Origin: Hallella mizrahii
GTDB taxonomy: Bacteria; Bacteroidota; Bacteroidia; Bacteroidales; Bacteroidaceae
Length of the DNA stretch: 59,416 nt
NCBI RefSeq assembly: GCF_009695775.1
Contig: NZ_VUNG01000023.1
Location: 1-59,416, forward strand
Direction of reading: 5' to 3'
Of the stretch, positions 33,172 through 42,018 are shown piece after piece. Each line of letters opens with the position of its first letter. Within the stretch, counting starts at the first letter, position 1. The position numbers and the translations under genes were made by a program. The notes below the pieces were generated by a model. That model searched no databases, was not told where the DNA came from, and worked only from the letters and a program-made list of their open reading frames with translations.

Positions 33172-33984
33172 CTACATGGCGAAGACGTTGAAGCCTCCGT
33201 CCACGACAGCTACGGTGCCGGTGACAAACGAGGCGGCGTCGCTCATCAGATAGTGGATCGTGCCGCAGAGCTCTTCTGGTTTACCCATACGGCCGAAGGG
33301 CGTCTGACGGATCACGTCGTTGCCGCGCTGGGTATAGCTGCCGTCGGGATTGGTGAGCAGTGCGCGGTTTTGCTCGGTGATGAAGAATCCTGGGGCGATC
33401 GCGTTGACGCGGATGCCCTCGCCAAACTTCTTTGCGGTCTCGGTGGCCATGTAAGCGGTGAAGTTGGAGATGCCGGCCTTGGCAGCAGCATAGCCGCACA
33501 CACGTGTCATCGGACGGAAAGCCGCCATGCTGCTGAAGTTGATGATCGAACCCTTGCCCTGCTTGACCATCGGCTTGAGAAACACTTGAGTAGGAATCAC
33601 CGTACCCGTGAGGTTGAGGTTGAGCACCTTTTGGAACTGCTCGGGATCGAGGTCGAAGAAGTTTTGGTCGGGCGCGATGGTGGCGCCTTTCATGTTGCCT
33701 CCTGCGGCGTTGAGCAGGGTGTCGACGCGTCCGAAGTCCTTGAGGATGTCCTCACAGTTCTGTTTTACCAGTTCGACATTCATCACGTCGGTCTTATAGA
33801 ATTTGGCGACGCCGCCTTTATCGGTGATTTCTTTCACGATCTCGTTGCCCACCTCTTCCTTACGTCCGAGAATAGCGATTTTGGCTCCTTGCTCAGCGAG
33901 GTACTTGCCAATGCAGCGTCCGAGGACGCCTGTGCCGCCGGTGATGACGACGACATAGTCTTTAATGTTGAATAGTTCGTTCAT
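33172..33984 (-). CDS. uxuB: SDR-family D-mannonate oxidoreductase (fructuronate reductase)
   Basis: NAD(P)-dependent short-chain dehydrogenase of 270 residues. Together with UxuA it should interconvert D-fructuronate and D-mannonate in glucuronate breakdown. It has the Rossmann motif TGGTGVLGRCIG near 14-25, NAAG near 91, catalytic Ser in INFSSMAA, the YAAAK Tyr/Lys pair, and the C-terminal SDR ending VTGTVAVVDGGFNVF. It starts 3 bp after the uxuA stop, so the two are one operon. The non-SDR UxuB of E. coli is unrelated; the SDR form is known from Bacillus (YjmF). Function is inferred mainly from the uxuA neighbour. Confidence 0.85.
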   Translation of the reverse strand: MNELFNIKDYVVVITGGTGVLGRCIGKYLAEQGAKIAILGRKEEVGNEIVKEITDKGGVAKFYKTDVMNVELVKQNCEDILKDFGRVDTLLNAAGGNMKGATIAPDQNFFDLDPEQFQKVLNLNLTGTVIPTQVFLKPMVKQGKGSIINFSSMAAFRPMTRVCGYAAAKAGISNFTAYMATETAKKFGEGIRVNAIAPGFFITEQNRALLTNPDGSYTQRGNDVIRQTPFGRMGKPEELCGTIHYLMSDAASFVTGTVAVVDGGFNVFAM

Positions 33985-33987
33985 GGT

Positions 33988-35271
33988 TTAATCAAAAAAT
34001 CCTGGTTGTTCGTATTTGATGCCTAACTCCTTGTCCACGGTGGCAATGATGCCTTGGACCTGTCCCATGGCAAACATGCGGCCGAGGAAACTGTATCCGG
34101 CGTTGTATCCCCGTTTCTCGTCGCCGAGCATGGTCATGCCGTGATCCACACGCATGGGCAGCACCTGTGCGTTGGGCGAGGAGAGCAGAGCCTTTCCAGC
34201 TTTGCGCTGTTGCTCTTCCTGCTCGAAGATCTTTGTCAGGGCTACGAGATCAGCGCGACCGCCTAAGTGACTGGCCTCAGTGAAGTCGCCGTTGGGGAAG
34301 ACGTGGCAGCTGCGCAGATGCACGAAACTCGTGCGGCTGGCAAAGCGATGAGCCATCTCCGTGAGGTTGTTTTGGGCTCCTGCGGAAAGTGATCCCGCGC
34401 AGAAGGTCAGTCCGTTGTGCTTGTCGGGGATCGTAGAGAGCAGCCATTGAATGTCGTCGGCGCACGTGATGATACGTGGCAGACCGAGGATTTGGAATGG
34501 AGGATCGTCGGGATGTACACACATATACATGTCGCACTCGTCGCAGACCGGCATGATCGCGTCGAGGAAATACTTCATGTTGGCGCGCAGCTGCTCGCGT
34601 CCGATGCCCTCATATTTCTTGAGCAACTCGCGGAAGAGACCGAGCGGATGCTCGTCGCCTTCCTTGAAGTTGCCCGAGACAAAGCCTTGTGTCTTGATGA
34701 CGATGTTCTCCACAAGGGCATGATCTTTCTCCGGCGTCATCTGTTTGCGCAGTTCCGCCACCTCTTTTAATATGTCTCTGCCGTTGGGCTTGCCGTCGGG
34801 GCCGAGTGCCTTGAAGTTTCTCCAGTCCTCTTCAGCTCCCTCACGCTTCAAGAGATCGATGTCGAAATACGCAAATTCGGGAATGCTGAAATAGAGATTG
34901 CTCGATCCGTTGGGATTGAGATGGAGCAGATCGGTGCGTGCCCAGTCAAGTACGGGCATGAAGTTATAGCAGATGGTGTGGATGCCCTCAGCCGCCAAGT
35001 GGCGCAGACTCTCGCAATAGATGCTGATCTGCTCGTCGCGGTCAGGACCACCATATTTAATTGTCTCAGTGACAGGAAGCGACTCTACTACGCTCCATCT
35101 CATGCCGTGAGACTCAATGTAAGTCTTCAGGTCGTGGATTTGCTGCTGTGTCCATACTTGTCCGAGGGGCACATCGTGCAGAGCCGTGACAATGCCCTCG
35201 ACGCCAATCTGCCGGAGCATGTCGAGCGTAATGGGGTCTTTACGGCCAAACCATCTCCATGTTCTTTCCAT
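33988..35271 (-). CDS. uxuA: mannonate dehydratase
   Basis: Dehydrates D-mannonate to 2-keto-3-deoxygluconate in the hexuronate pathway. 427 residues, in the normal range for UxuA. Recognised from the N-terminal WRWFGRKDPITLDMLRQIG and GIVTALHDVP, the metal-binding core CVHPDDPPFQILGLPRI, TFCAGSLSAG and the C-terminal RVDHGMTMLGDEKRGYNAGY. It is the first gene of a two-gene leftward operon with the SDR oxidoreductase and has a strong promoter 95 bp upstream. An AraC-type regulator gene is divergent across the 418-bp gap. Glucuronate from plant or host glycans would be the substrate source. Confidence 0.95.
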   Translation of the reverse strand: MERTWRWFGRKDPITLDMLRQIGVEGIVTALHDVPLGQVWTQQQIHDLKTYIESHGMRWSVVESLPVTETIKYGGPDRDEQISIYCESLRHLAAEGIHTICYNFMPVLDWARTDLLHLNPNGSSNLYFSIPEFAYFDIDLLKREGAEEDWRNFKALGPDGKPNGRDILKEVAELRKQMTPEKDHALVENIVIKTQGFVSGNFKEGDEHPLGLFRELLKKYEGIGREQLRANMKYFLDAIMPVCDECDMYMCVHPDDPPFQILGLPRIITCADDIQWLLSTIPDKHNGLTFCAGSLSAGAQNNLTEMAHRFASRTSFVHLRSCHVFPNGDFTEASHLGGRADLVALTKIFEQEEQQRKAGKALLSSPNAQVLPMRVDHGMTMLGDEKRGYNAGYSFLGRMFAMGQVQGIIATVDKELGIKYEQPGFFD

Positions 35272-35365
35272 TTTTGATTAGTTTTTAGTTAATGATATTG
35301 CTTTTTGATCCATCATTATCGATGCGGCAAGAGAGCCTCGCGCATGTGATGACCTTGTGTGCTTG

Positions 35366-35396
35366 CAAAGATATATAAAATAGTTCATTCACCAAA
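35366..35396 (-). promoter_or_regulatory. uxuA promoter
   Basis: Minus-strand TTTG (complement of 35393-35396), 19 nt, then TATCTTTG (complement of 35366-35373): an exact consensus match. The leader before the uxuA ATG is about 90 nt. Confidence 0.8.
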
Positions 35397-35620
35397 AGAA
35401 GTAACGGAATATTTATCAATTCCTCAAAGCTATTCTTTGGTGTGTCGTTATCATATTTGTTGAAAGAAGAATGTTCTCAAAAATAAAGTTGGAGTTGATA
35501 ATTGTTATCTCCTCCTGCTATATTATCCATTGATAATAAAGATATTCTGCTTTGAAAGCAGATCTATTTTTTAAAAATAACAAAAATCGTACACTACACT
35601 TGAAAAAAGAAGCGAGAAAG

Positions 35621-35651
35621 TTTGCATATTAAAATGATTTTATTAATTTTG
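35621..35651 (+). promoter_or_regulatory. promoter of the AraC-type regulator
   Basis: TTTG (35621-35624), 19 nt, then TAATTTTG (35644-35651) match the consensus exactly. The ATG at 35690 follows about 35 nt after the predicted start. The 35272-35689 gap contains this and the divergent uxuA promoter and is otherwise AT-rich, with no gene seen. Confidence 0.8.
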
Positions 35652-35689
35652 CAAAGTAAGAAAGCATTTACCATTACATCAACATTATC

Positions 35690-36178
35690 ATGACTAAGTA
35701 CAATATCACAGAAAAGAAAGAAAAGGAAGCTGCCTATCGCTCACTTGTCAGTCCGAAACTCATGGATGAACTGGAGGAAAAAATCAACAATATCATCATC
35801 ATCCAGAAAAAGTATAAGGACAAAAACTACTCCGCTAAGCAGCTCGCTGAGGATCTGGGAACCAATACGCGCTACATCTCTGCTGTCGTGAACGTGCGTT
35901 TTCACATGAACTACACCTCCTATGTCAATCAGTACCGCATCCAGGAAGCCATGTCGCTTCTGGTTGACCGTCGCTATCAGGACCTGAATATGGAGGAAAT
36001 CTCTGACATGGTTGGCTTCTCCAACCGCCAGTCGTTCTATGCCTCGTTCTTTAAAGTCAATGGCATCACACCGCGTGAGTATAAGATCAAGCACCTGGCT
36101 TCTCATCCCTCACTGCTCGACCGGCCCAAAAAGCGTGGACGCAAGCCCGGATCAAAGAACAAAGCTAAAACGGTGTAG
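35690..36178 (+). CDS. short AraC-type DNA-binding protein with AT-hook-like tail
   Basis: Probable transcription regulator of 162 residues that is almost only a DNA-binding module. Two helix-turn-helix units span about 48-135 (YSAKQLAEDLGTNTRYISAV, then MEEISDMVGFSNRQSFYASF and FKVNGITPREYK), as in the output domain of AraC proteins. There is no sensor or receiver domain. The tail PKKRGRKPGSKNKAK contains RGRKP, close to the AT-hook core R-G-R-P. Its gene is divergent from uxuA, so control of the hexuronate genes is possible, but nothing in the sequence shows the signal. Confidence 0.8.
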   Translation: MTKYNITEKKEKEAAYRSLVSPKLMDELEEKINNIIIIQKKYKDKNYSAKQLAEDLGTNTRYISAVVNVRFHMNYTSYVNQYRIQEAMSLLVDRRYQDLNMEEISDMVGFSNRQSFYASFFKVNGITPREYKIKHLASHPSLLDRPKKRGRKPGSKNKAKTV

Positions 36179-36289
36179 CCGTTCATGACAAGGAGGAATC
36201 ATCGTCTGGATAACAACATACTATCATAACCACAGGTGGATCATTCTTGATTGGTTCACCTGTCGGGATCGTTTTATATTGCCATAGTG

Positions 36290-38242
36290 ATGGAAAACAA
36301 CACATTCGCTTTCGCCGGTGAGCGCTTCGCTGACCTGCAGATGCTGAGATACTGCTTGAATGGTTTCGAGCAGCTGTCTCTTCAACAAAAAAAATATATC
36401 TATTATCTGGCTAAAGCCACATTGACCGGCAGGGATATCACCACCGACCAGTTTGGCAAATACAACTTGCCGATACGTAAGTTGCTGGAGAACGTGTACC
36501 TGCATTTTCCCGGTGATCGCGAGAGCAAGGACTTCCTGGCGATGACCGTATACCTGAAGCGGGTGTGGTTCTCCAACGGCATCTATCATCACTATGGCTG
36601 CGAGAAGTTCCAGCCTGACTTTTCAGAATCATGGCTGCGCAAGGCCGTCGACGACACTCCCTTTGAATCTCTGCCCGGCAACTACCGTTCCAAGCAGGAG
36701 ATGATGGACGTGCTCTGCCCCGTCATCTTTGATCCTAATGTGCTGCCCAAGCGTGTCAACCAGGCCGACGGCGAGGATCTCGTGAAGACATCAGCCTGCA
36801 ACTATTACGAAGGCGTGACGCAGCAGGAGGCTGAGAAATACTACGAGCAACTGCGCCGGCAGGCCGGTGGCAACGAGCAACCTTCGTTCGGACTGAATTC
36901 CAAACTGGTCAAGAAAGGAGGAAAACTTGTAGAAGAGCGCTATACGGCGGACGGACTCTATGGCGAGGCCATCCGCAAGATCGTATGTTGGTTGGACAAA
37001 GCACGTGAGGTGGCAGAAAACGAACAGCAGCGGCGCGTCATTGCCCTGCTGACAGACTACTATCGCACGGGCGATCTCAAGCTGTTTGACAAGTATTCCA
37101 TCGAGTGGCTACGTGAAAACGAAGGTGATGTTGACTTTATCAATGGATTTATCGAGGTGTATGGTGACCCGCTCGGACTGAAAGGATCGTGGGAGGGTAT
37201 CGTGGAATACAAAGATAATGTGGCCACAGAAAGAACACGCAAGATAGCAAGCAACGCTCAGTGGTTTGAGGACCATTCGCCCGTGGACCCACGTTTCCGA
37301 AAGGCTAAGGTCAAGGGTGTCTCGGCGAAAGTGATCTGCGCCGCCATGCTCGGCGGTGATGAATATCCGTCTTCGGCGATTGGCATCAACCTGCCCAATG
37401 CCGACTGGATACGTGCGAGATATGGCTCAAAGAGCGTGACAATCGGCAATCTCACGGAGGCTTACAACCAAGCTGCCAAAGGTTCGGGGATGAATGAGGA
37501 GTTTGTCATCGATGAGGAGACACGCGCGTTGATCCGCAAATATGGCGATCTCTGTGATGATCTCCATACCGATCTGCATGAGTGCTTGGGCCACGGCAGC
37601 GGTCAGCTCCTGCCCGGCACGTCGCCCGACGCGCTGAAAGCCTATGGCAGCACGATAGAGGAGGCGCGTGCCGACCTCTTCGGACTCTATTATCTAGCCG
37701 ATGACAAGCTCGTGGAACTCGGGCTCACGCCCGACAAGGAGGCTTACAAGAGTCAGTACTATCACTATATGATGAACGGTCTGATGACGCAGCTGGTGCG
37801 CATCAAGCCCGGACATGTCATTGAGGAAGCGCACATGCGCAACCGTGCGCTCATCGCACGATGGTGCTATGCCCACGGCAATGGCACCGTGGAAATGGTG
37901 AAGCGCGACGGCAAGACCTATGTGCGTATCAACGACTATCAGCGGCTGCGTCAGCTCTTCGCCGAGCTCTTGGCCGAGATCCAGCGCGTGAAGAGTGAGG
38001 GAGACTATGAGACTGCCCGACAGCTCGTGGAGGAATATGGCATCAAAGTAGACGCTGATCTGCACAAGGAAGTGCTGGAACGTTACCGCCAACTCAACAT
38101 CGCGCCCTATAAGGGCTTCCTCAATCCCAAGATGATCGCCGTGACCGATGACCATGGTGAGATCACGGACATCCGTCTCGACTACTCCGAGAGCTATGAA
38201 GAGCAGATGTTGCGCTACTCCAAGGAGTATGCTACGCTATAA
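36290..38242 (+). CDS. dipeptidyl peptidase III (peptidase family M49)
   Basis: Zinc metallopeptidase that removes dipeptides from the N terminus of peptides. About 650 residues. The M49 zinc motif is HECLGH (430-435), the Cys-containing variant I know from Bacteroides. The second metal-ligand motif EEARAD starts at residue 457, with Glu458 the expected ligand. Other family segments include NLTEAYNQAAKGSG, LIARWCYAHGNGTVEM and APYKGFLNPKM. ATG at 36290 is chosen; a TTG at 36251 would add 13 unlikely residues. No signal peptide is seen, so the enzyme is probably cytoplasmic. The next gene starts 20 bp downstream. Confidence 0.93.
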   Translation: MENNTFAFAGERFADLQMLRYCLNGFEQLSLQQKKYIYYLAKATLTGRDITTDQFGKYNLPIRKLLENVYLHFPGDRESKDFLAMTVYLKRVWFSNGIYHHYGCEKFQPDFSESWLRKAVDDTPFESLPGNYRSKQEMMDVLCPVIFDPNVLPKRVNQADGEDLVKTSACNYYEGVTQQEAEKYYEQLRRQAGGNEQPSFGLNSKLVKKGGKLVEERYTADGLYGEAIRKIVCWLDKAREVAENEQQRRVIALLTDYYRTGDLKLFDKYSIEWLRENEGDVDFINGFIEVYGDPLGLKGSWEGIVEYKDNVATERTRKIASNAQWFEDHSPVDPRFRKAKVKGVSAKVICAAMLGGDEYPSSAIGINLPNADWIRARYGSKSVTIGNLTEAYNQAAKGSGMNEEFVIDEETRALIRKYGDLCDDLHTDLHECLGHGSGQLLPGTSPDALKAYGSTIEEARADLFGLYYLADDKLVELGLTPDKEAYKSQYYHYMMNGLMTQLVRIKPGHVIEEAHMRNRALIARWCYAHGNGTVEMVKRDGKTYVRINDYQRLRQLFAELLAEIQRVKSEGDYETARQLVEEYGIKVDADLHKEVLERYRQLNIAPYKGFLNPKMIAVTDDHGEITDIRLDYSESYEEQMLRYSKEYATL

Positions 38243-38261
38243 CCGCACAAATGACAACACA

Positions 38262-38882
38262 ATGACAACAGAAGAAGTACAACAGAAGATAAAGGAACTC
38301 AAGCGCAGCTTTCGTCTGGTAATGAACGGCCCGGCTTCGCAGTCGATGCGCGAGAAAGGTCTTGACTATCGGCTCAACTGGGGTGTCCCCGTCATCCAGC
38401 TCAAACAGATGGCAAAGGAACTCGGCAAGGATTATGATCTTGCCATCGCCTTGTGGAAGGAAGACATCCGGGAATGTAAGATCTTGGCGACACTTGTCAT
38501 GCCGGCACAGCAGATGCCGCAGGAGGTGGCGGAGATATGGATGGAGCAAACCCACACGCAGGAGATGGCAGAGATGCAGGCTCTCAATGTCTATCAACAT
38601 GTGAGCTACGCCCCGGTGATCGCCTATCAGTGGATCGCACGCCCCGAAGATGTCTACCAGATCTGTGGCTACGACATTCTCGGCCGACTGTTTATGAATG
38701 GTCAGGAACCCAACGAGCGCGGTATCAACGAGTTCCTCGATCAGGCAGCAACGGCTTTGCAGGCACCCTCACTCGGCGTCCGCCACGCTGCCCTCAACGC
38801 TGTGTTGCGCTTTGCCGACCTGGGGGTAGTCTATGAGCGCATGGCTCACAATGCACTGAAAAAGATTGGTATCGACATATAA
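38262..38882 (+). CDS. DNA alkylation repair (AlkD-like) HEAT-repeat protein
   Basis: About 206 residues, all helical, with the look of the DNA_alkylation family: FRLVMNGPASQSMREKGLDY, then VIQLKQMAKELGKDYDLAIA, LWKEDIRECKILATLVM and GVRHAALNAVLRFADLG. Family members include the AlkC/AlkD glycosylases that remove alkylated bases, but many relatives have no proven activity. ATG at 38262 is chosen over an upstream in-frame start at 38148 that overlaps the peptidase gene. It lies 20 bp after that gene and is probably co-transcribed. Confidence 0.75.
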   Translation: MTTEEVQQKIKELKRSFRLVMNGPASQSMREKGLDYRLNWGVPVIQLKQMAKELGKDYDLAIALWKEDIRECKILATLVMPAQQMPQEVAEIWMEQTHTQEMAEMQALNVYQHVSYAPVIAYQWIARPEDVYQICGYDILGRLFMNGQEPNERGINEFLDQAATALQAPSLGVRHAALNAVLRFADLGVVYERMAHNALKKIGIDI

Positions 38883-38975
38883 AAAACATTCGCTTACGAT
38901 TCCCGTCAGCAAAGATTGTAGGCAAGGATCATTACTTTATACACATAAATTAACAACAACATTAAGATCAGAGAG

Positions 38976-39620
38976 ATGAAAAAAATGAGTTTACTCGTAG
39001 CCGGCGCTGCATGTCTGCTGACTACAAGTTGTGGCACTGTGGGCGCAGGTAGCGCATCGTCCAATACGGGCACTGATGTGCTCAACGGTGTCATTGGCGT
39101 ATTGAACAATGCCAACACCATTGGTGACGTGATCAGCAGCGTCATCGGTTCCAATAAGTTGACCAAATCGCAGCTCTATGGCACATGGAAATACAATGGT
39201 CCGGGTTGTGCCTTCACGTCCAACAGTGCATTGGCAAAGGCTGGCGGTGAGGTAGTTGCCTCGCAGATCAAGTCTAAACTCAAAGAAGACTACAGCAAAG
39301 TGGGCTTCACTGCGAAGAACACACAGATCACCTTTAACAAGGACAACACCTTTACGGCATACGTCGATGGCAAGAAGTTCAGTGGCAACTACACCTACGA
39401 TGAGTCGACCAATGCCTTGAAACTGACTGGACTGCTGCTCTCGCTCAACGGTTACGCTACACGCAACAGTCAGGGAGTGGCCATTCTCTTTGAGTCAAAA
39501 AAACTCTTGACACTTATTCAGACCATGTCTGCTATGAGCGGCAATACTACGCTGAGCTCTATCGGCGAGATCAGCAAGAACTACAACGGTGTCAGACTGG
39601 GATTTGACATGGCCAAGTAA
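38976..39620 (+). CDS. lipocalin-like lipoprotein, DUF4923 type
   Basis: Exported lipoprotein of 214 residues (lipobox LTTSC, Cys18) with a Gly/Ser/Asn-rich linker to about residue 58. It has a C-terminal domain with LYGTWKYNGPGCAFTS, ITFNKDNTFTAYVDGKKFSG and NYTYDESTNALKLTG, a pattern seen in small lipocalin-like Bacteroidales lipoproteins annotated DUF4923. Function unknown. It stands alone between the peptidase pair and a strong terminator. Confidence 0.75.
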   Translation: MKKMSLLVAGAACLLTTSCGTVGAGSASSNTGTDVLNGVIGVLNNANTIGDVISSVIGSNKLTKSQLYGTWKYNGPGCAFTSNSALAKAGGEVVASQIKSKLKEDYSKVGFTAKNTQITFNKDNTFTAYVDGKKFSGNYTYDESTNALKLTGLLLSLNGYATRNSQGVAILFESKKLLTLIQTMSAMSGNTTLSSIGEISKNYNGVRLGFDMAK

Positions 39621-39642
39621 TTGAGATTGATAACGACAGATG

Positions 39643-39685
39643 ATGGTGGAAGACGTGGCCCATGGTCACCTCGTCCACCATTTTT
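39643..39685 (+). terminator. terminator after the DUF4923-type lipoprotein
   Basis: ATGGTGGA-GA-GTG-CC (39643-39660) pairs with 39664-39681, with three mismatches, and is followed by five T. The rest of the 39621-39948 gap is pyrimidine-rich on the plus strand. It has a weak 23-bp direct repeat (GCTTTTCTTT at 39738 and 39761) and the moxR promoter. Confidence 0.7.
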
Positions 39686-39907
39686 CGTCTTGCCGCTATG
39701 ATCTTTTGCCTGTCACCTAAGCATGTCCAGGCCTTTGGCTTTTCTTTACTTATGCCTTCTGCTTTTCTTTTCTCAAACTGTCAGACTGCCCCCGTTTAGA
39801 TCCCATAAAAATCTTGAGCTTTGAAAAAGTTTCTTAAATAACGCGCCCTATATTTCCAATTTAATATTATTTATTACCCTTGATGCTCTGCTCTTGAGAG
39901 AAAATTG

Positions 39908-39915
39908 TACTTTTG
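39908..39915 (+). promoter_or_regulatory. -7 box of the moxR-bat operon
   Basis: TACTTTTG matches TAnnTTTG 33 nt before the moxR ATG. No TTTG is found at the standard -33 distance. Confidence 0.55.
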
Positions 39916-39948
39916 CCATAAAAAGAACAGCATTAAAGCTTTATAAAT

Positions 39949-40944
39949 ATGGCAGAATCCGTAGATATTAGAGAATTGAACATAAAAATTGAGCAGAACA
40001 GTGCTTTCGTCACGAACTTAGTGACAGGAATGAATCAGGTCATCGTCGGTCAGAAGCATTTGATCGATGCGCTGCTCATTTCGTTGCTCAGCGACGGCCA
40101 CATCCTGCTGGAGGGCGTACCTGGCTTGGCAAAGACCCTCGCCATCAAGACACTCTCGCAGCTCGTGGATGCTGACTTCAGCCGAATACAGTTTACTCCC
40201 GATTTGCTGCCTGCCGACGTGGTAGGTACAATGATCTATTCCCAGAAAGACGAGAACTTTCAGGTCAAGAAAGGTCCGGTCTTCGCCAACTTCGTGCTGG
40301 CTGATGAGATCAACCGTGCCCCGGCTAAGGTGCAGAGTGCTTTGCTCGAGGCAATGCAGGAGCATCAGGTGACCATCGGCGAGAAGACTTTCACCCTGCC
40401 CAACCCGTTCCTCGTCATGGCTACTCAGAACCCTATCGAGCAGGAAGGTACCTATCAGTTGCCTGAGGCACAGGTCGACCGTTTCATGCTCAAGGTGATC
40501 ATCGACTATCCGACGCTGGAAGAGGAGAAAGCCATCATCCGCGAGAACCTGCAAGGAAAGATGCCAGAGGTGCGTCCCGTGACGACGGCAGAGGAGATCA
40601 TCCGTGCCCGCGAGGTGGTGAACATGGTTTATATCGACGAGAAAATCGAGCAGTATATTGCCGACATCGTCTTCGCGACCCGCTATCCCGAGCGCTATGG
40701 CATGCCCGAATTGAAGGACTTGATCACTTTCGGCGGCAGTCCGCGTGCAAGTATCAACCTCGCCAAGGCTGCCCGCGCCTATGCTTTCATCAAGCATCGC
40801 GGCTATGTGGTGCCCGAAGACGTGCGTGCCGTGGCTCACGACGTGCTGCGCCACCGCATCGGACTCAGCTATGAGGCTGAGGCTGCCAACGTCTCCAGCG
40901 AGGAGATCGTCAGCAAGATTGTCAATAAGATCGAGGTGCCTTGA
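39949..40944 (+). CDS. MoxR-family AAA+ ATPase
   Basis: Cytoplasmic AAA+ ATPase of 331 residues, thought to act as a chaperone for von Willebrand-domain proteins such as the BatA/BatB proteins encoded downstream. Walker A is GVPGLAKT (about 58-65), Walker B VLADEINRAP, sensor 1 FLVMATQNPIEQEGTYQLPE; GGSPRASINLAKAARA in the C-terminal lid is typical of MoxR. It is the first gene of an eight-gene run to batE. Its TGA overlaps an alternative TTG start of the DUF58 gene. Confidence 0.93.
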   Translation: MAESVDIRELNIKIEQNSAFVTNLVTGMNQVIVGQKHLIDALLISLLSDGHILLEGVPGLAKTLAIKTLSQLVDADFSRIQFTPDLLPADVVGTMIYSQKDENFQVKKGPVFANFVLADEINRAPAKVQSALLEAMQEHQVTIGEKTFTLPNPFLVMATQNPIEQEGTYQLPEAQVDRFMLKVIIDYPTLEEEKAIIRENLQGKMPEVRPVTTAEEIIRAREVVNMVYIDEKIEQYIADIVFATRYPERYGMPELKDLITFGGSPRASINLAKAARAYAFIKHRGYVVPEDVRAVAHDVLRHRIGLSYEAEAANVSSEEIVSKIVNKIEVP

Positions 40945-40970
40945 TCAAGAAGCTTAAAGAAGGAGAATTC

Positions 40971-41840
40971 GTGGACACTAACGAGATACTACAAAAGGTC
41001 AGAAAGATAGAGATCAAAGCCCGAGGATTGAGTCAGAACATCTTCGCGGGACAGTACCACTCTGCCTTTAAAGGCAAGGGTATGGCTTTCTCCGAGGTGC
41101 GTGAATATCAGTTCGGGGACGATGTCCGGGATATTGACTGGAACGTCACCGCCCGCTTCCACCATCCTTATGTCAAGGTCTTTGAGGAGGAGCGTGAGCT
41201 TACGGTGATGTTGCTCATCGATGTGTCGGGATCGCTGGACTTCGGTACGACACAGCAGATGAAGCGTCAGCTGGCCACAGAGATCGCCGCTACGATCGCC
41301 TTCTCGGCCATTGAGAACAACGACAAAATCGGTGTCATCTTCTTCTCCGACCGCATCGAGAAGTATATTCCGCCAAAGAATGGACGTAAGCACATCCTTT
41401 ACATCATCCGTGAGATGCTTGACTTCCATCCACAGAGCACGCGCACGGACATCGGTATGGCTACGGCCTATCTCACCCGCGTGATGAAACGCCACTGCAC
41501 TTCTTTCATCATCAGTGACTTCTACGACCGCAAGGACTTCACCAAAGAGATGGAGATTGCCAACCGCAAACACGATGTGGTGGCCATACAAGTCTATGAT
41601 CCGCGTGCCAAACAGTTGCCCGACGTGGGACTGCTCAAGGTGATGGACGCCGAGACAGGCCATGAGATGTATATCGATACATCGAGCAGAAAACTCCGGC
41701 AGGCTCATACGCGATACTGGATTGAACGGGAAGATAAGCTCAACACGGTGTTTGCCAAGAGCCGCATCGACTGGACGGCAATCGCCACGAACGAAGATTT
41801 CACGAAAGCACTGATGCTGCTGTTCAAGCGCAGAGCATAA
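40971..41840 (+). CDS. DUF58 family protein of the bat operon
   Basis: Cytoplasmic protein of 289 residues with a vWA-like core, always found next to MoxR ATPases. GMAFSEVREYQFGDDVRDID is the DUF58 signature (about 50-70). MLLIDVSGSLDFG provides the D-x-S-x-S metal site. GTG at 40971 is the preferred start because AAGGAG stands 6 nt upstream and relatives begin with this segment (VDTNEILQKVRKIEIK). A TTG at 40941, overlapping the moxR stop, would add ten residues. Role in the Bat system is unproven. Confidence 0.88.
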   Translation: MDTNEILQKVRKIEIKARGLSQNIFAGQYHSAFKGKGMAFSEVREYQFGDDVRDIDWNVTARFHHPYVKVFEEERELTVMLLIDVSGSLDFGTTQQMKRQLATEIAATIAFSAIENNDKIGVIFFSDRIEKYIPPKNGRKHILYIIREMLDFHPQSTRTDIGMATAYLTRVMKRHCTSFIISDFYDRKDFTKEMEIANRKHDVVAIQVYDPRAKQLPDVGLLKVMDAETGHEMYIDTSSRKLRQAHTRYWIEREDKLNTVFAKSRIDWTAIATNEDFTKALMLLFKRRA

Positions 41841-42012
41841 TACCGATCGCATCTGTATAAAGATCAGGTCATACTGAAGAAAAGATCAATGGTGGCTGAG
41901 CGGAAGATCAGATCGTGCAAAAGGAAAGATCTATGGTGTTTGGGAGAAAAACCAGATCATAGTGAAGGAAAGACAAAAGGTATTTGAGAAAAGATTAGAA
42001 GAGTAGAGAATA
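41837..42012 (+). repeat. degenerate 44-bp tandem repeat (2 x 22 bp) in the bat operon
   Basis: Units start at 41881, 41925 and 41969, exactly 44 bp apart, each opening AAAGA. The right half of an earlier unit is visible from 41858. Each 44-bp unit appears to be two diverged 22-bp halves (both begin AAGATCA in the first unit). 44 is not a multiple of 3 and no reading frame is kept. It fills almost the whole spacer between the DUF58 and DUF4381-like genes. Confidence 0.7.
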
Positions 42013-42018
42013 GAGGTT

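Noticed and set aside
33055..33975. 306-codon open frame on the plus strand
   Set aside because: It is the antisense shadow of the SDR oxidoreductase gene; its translation has no recognisable domain and the minus-strand protein has all SDR motifs.
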